6,038 nucleotides of DNA from JBBIJH01 sp037446075 (GTDB taxonomy: Bacteria > Bacteroidota > Ignavibacteria > UBA10030 > JAHEZR01), in assembly GCA_037446075.1 (NCBI GenBank), contig JBBIJH010000168.1, forward strand, positions 1-6,038. The letters run 5' to 3'. Both the position numbers and the translations under genes were made by a program. Under the pieces are notes generated by a model. The model saw only the letters and a program-made list of their open reading frames with translations. It had not been told where the DNA came from and did no database searches. Shown here in pieces: positions 5,153 to 6,038 of the stretch; within the stretch, counting starts at the first letter, position 1, and each line of letters starts with the position of its first letter.

Positions 5153-6038
5153 ATGTTCGACCCAAGCGAAATCCGGAAAGACTTCCCGATTTTCGGGCGG
5201 CTTGTAAGAGGCAAACCCCTCGTCTACCTCGACAGCGCTGCGACGACTCAGAAACCCTTGCCCGTCATTGCAGCAACGGATGAATACTATCGCTCCTATA
5301 ATGCCAACGTTCATCGGGGCATCTATGCCATCAGCGAAGAGGCAACACGGCGCTATGAAGAGGCGCGGGACAAGGTGGCATCGTTCATCAACGCACGGGA
5401 AAGGGAAGGGATTATCTTTACTCGTAACGCCACCGAGAGCATTAATCTTGTGGCGAGCAGCTGGGGAAGATCTAATCTCCGATCAGGCGATGAGATCCTC
5501 CTCACGTACATGGAGCACCATAGCAATCTGATCCCTTGGCAACTCATTTCACAGCAAACTGGTGCCAGGCTCCGTTTTATTCCTCTCACACCCGACGGGC
5601 GACTCGACCTCTCTAAGATCTCGGCCCTCCTCAGCGATCGGACGAAGCTTGTCGCGGTTACGCACGTCCTAGGCACGATCAACCCGGTCGCGGAGCTCGC
5701 CCGACAGGCACACGAAGTTGGGGCGTTGATCCTTGTCGACGCCGCCCAGAGTGCACCCCATCTGCCCATCGACGTGCAGGCGATGGACTGCGATTTCATG
5801 GCTCTGTCGGGGCACAAGATGCTTGGACCGACGGGGATAGGCGTTCTTTATGGCAAAGTGAATCTTCTCGATGCGATGCCCCCGTACATGGGGGGCGGGG
5901 AGATGATCAACGAGGTGCAGCTGGAGTACGCAACCTATCGCGAGCTGCCATGGAAGTTTGAGGCGGGGACACCAAACATTGTCGGAGCCATCGGTCTTGG
6001 AGCCGCGATCGATTATTTGAGTCGGCTCGGGATGGAGA
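5153..6038 (+). CDS. sufS: SufS, PLP-dependent cysteine desulfurase (3' end beyond window)
   Basis: SufS (class V aminotransferase fold) removes sulfur from L-cysteine, leaving alanine and an enzyme persulfide that SufU accepts. The frame runs from ATG 5153 to the right edge without a stop, giving 295 codons; about 110 C-terminal residues, including the catalytic cysteine loop, lie outside. Motifs seen are LVYLDSAATTQKP at 23-35, NANVHRGIYAISEEATRRYE at 50-69, TRNATESINLVA at 90-101, MEHHSN at 120-125 with His123 over the PLP ring, LVDAAQSAPH at 194-203 with Asp196 and Gln199, and SGHKMLGPTGIGVLYG at 219-234 with Lys222 as the PLP Schiff-base lysine (codon 5816-5818). An oddity: the family motif THVSNVLGT reads THVLGT at 170-175, lacking three residues including the asparagine that normally contacts PLP. 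Its place after nfu, not beside sufU, is also unusual. Confidence 0.95.
   Translation, partial: MFDPSEIRKDFPIFGRLVRGKPLVYLDSAATTQKPLPVIAATDEYYRSYNANVHRGIYAISEEATRRYEEARDKVASFINAREREGIIFTRNATESINLVASSWGRSNLRSGDEILLTYMEHHSNLIPWQLISQQTGARLRFIPLTPDGRLDLSKISALLSDRTKLVAVTHVLGTINPVAELARQAHEVGALILVDAAQSAPHLPIDVQAMDCDFMALSGHKMLGPTGIGVLYGKVNLLDAMPPYMGGGEMINEVQLEYATYRELPWKFEAGTPNIVGAIGLGAAIDYLSRLGME

Noticed and set aside
5353..5817. Open minus-strand frame of 154 codons opposite sufS
   Set aside because: The plus strand here encodes unmistakable SufS motifs including the PLP lysine, so the minus frame is a by-product.

Overview
The window holds most of a bacterial SUF iron-sulfur cluster assembly operon. 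All genes are on the plus strand and no gene is supported on the minus strand. The order is sufB (3' part only), sufC, sufD, sufU, sufT-like, an A-type carrier (sufA-like), an Nfu-type carrier, and sufS (5' part only, running off the right edge). Every gene was identified from family motifs read in its translation; no database search was possible.

Layout. Positions 1-3859 are a tight cluster. sufB and sufC are separated by 48 bases, sufC and sufD by 3 bases, sufD and sufU overlap by one base (TAATG), and sufU abuts sufT (TGAATG). The sufA-like gene follows after 30 bases behind a strong ribosome binding site. A 182-base gap (4259-4440) with two inverted repeats then precedes nfu, and a 115-base gap (5038-5152) with another dyad precedes sufS.

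How the parts fit together. SufS takes sulfur from cysteine. SufU, a zinc protein, relays the persulfide; no SufE is seen. SufB-SufC-SufD is the ATP-driven scaffold on which clusters form. The A-type carrier, Nfu and SufT act in delivery or maturation of clusters to target proteins. The window therefore encodes sulfur supply, scaffold and delivery in one locus.

Organism. GC content looks near 50-55 percent. SufU in place of SufE, with SufT and a two-domain Nfu, argues against an enterobacterial type of suf operon and fits the wider set of Gram-positive, Bacteroidetes/Chlorobi-related, Chloroflexi or Deinococcus-like lineages. The phylum cannot be fixed from the sequence alone; an FCB-group or uncultured relative is only a guess.

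I do not see a previously undescribed system. The most notable oddity is in SufS: relative to the family motif THVSNVLGT this protein reads THVLGT, a clean three-residue loss that removes the asparagine expected to contact the PLP cofactor. Other points worth a look are the unusual placement of sufS after nfu, the structured gap before nfu together with the lack of a properly spaced ribosome binding site for nfu, and a dyad just after the nfu stop codon.
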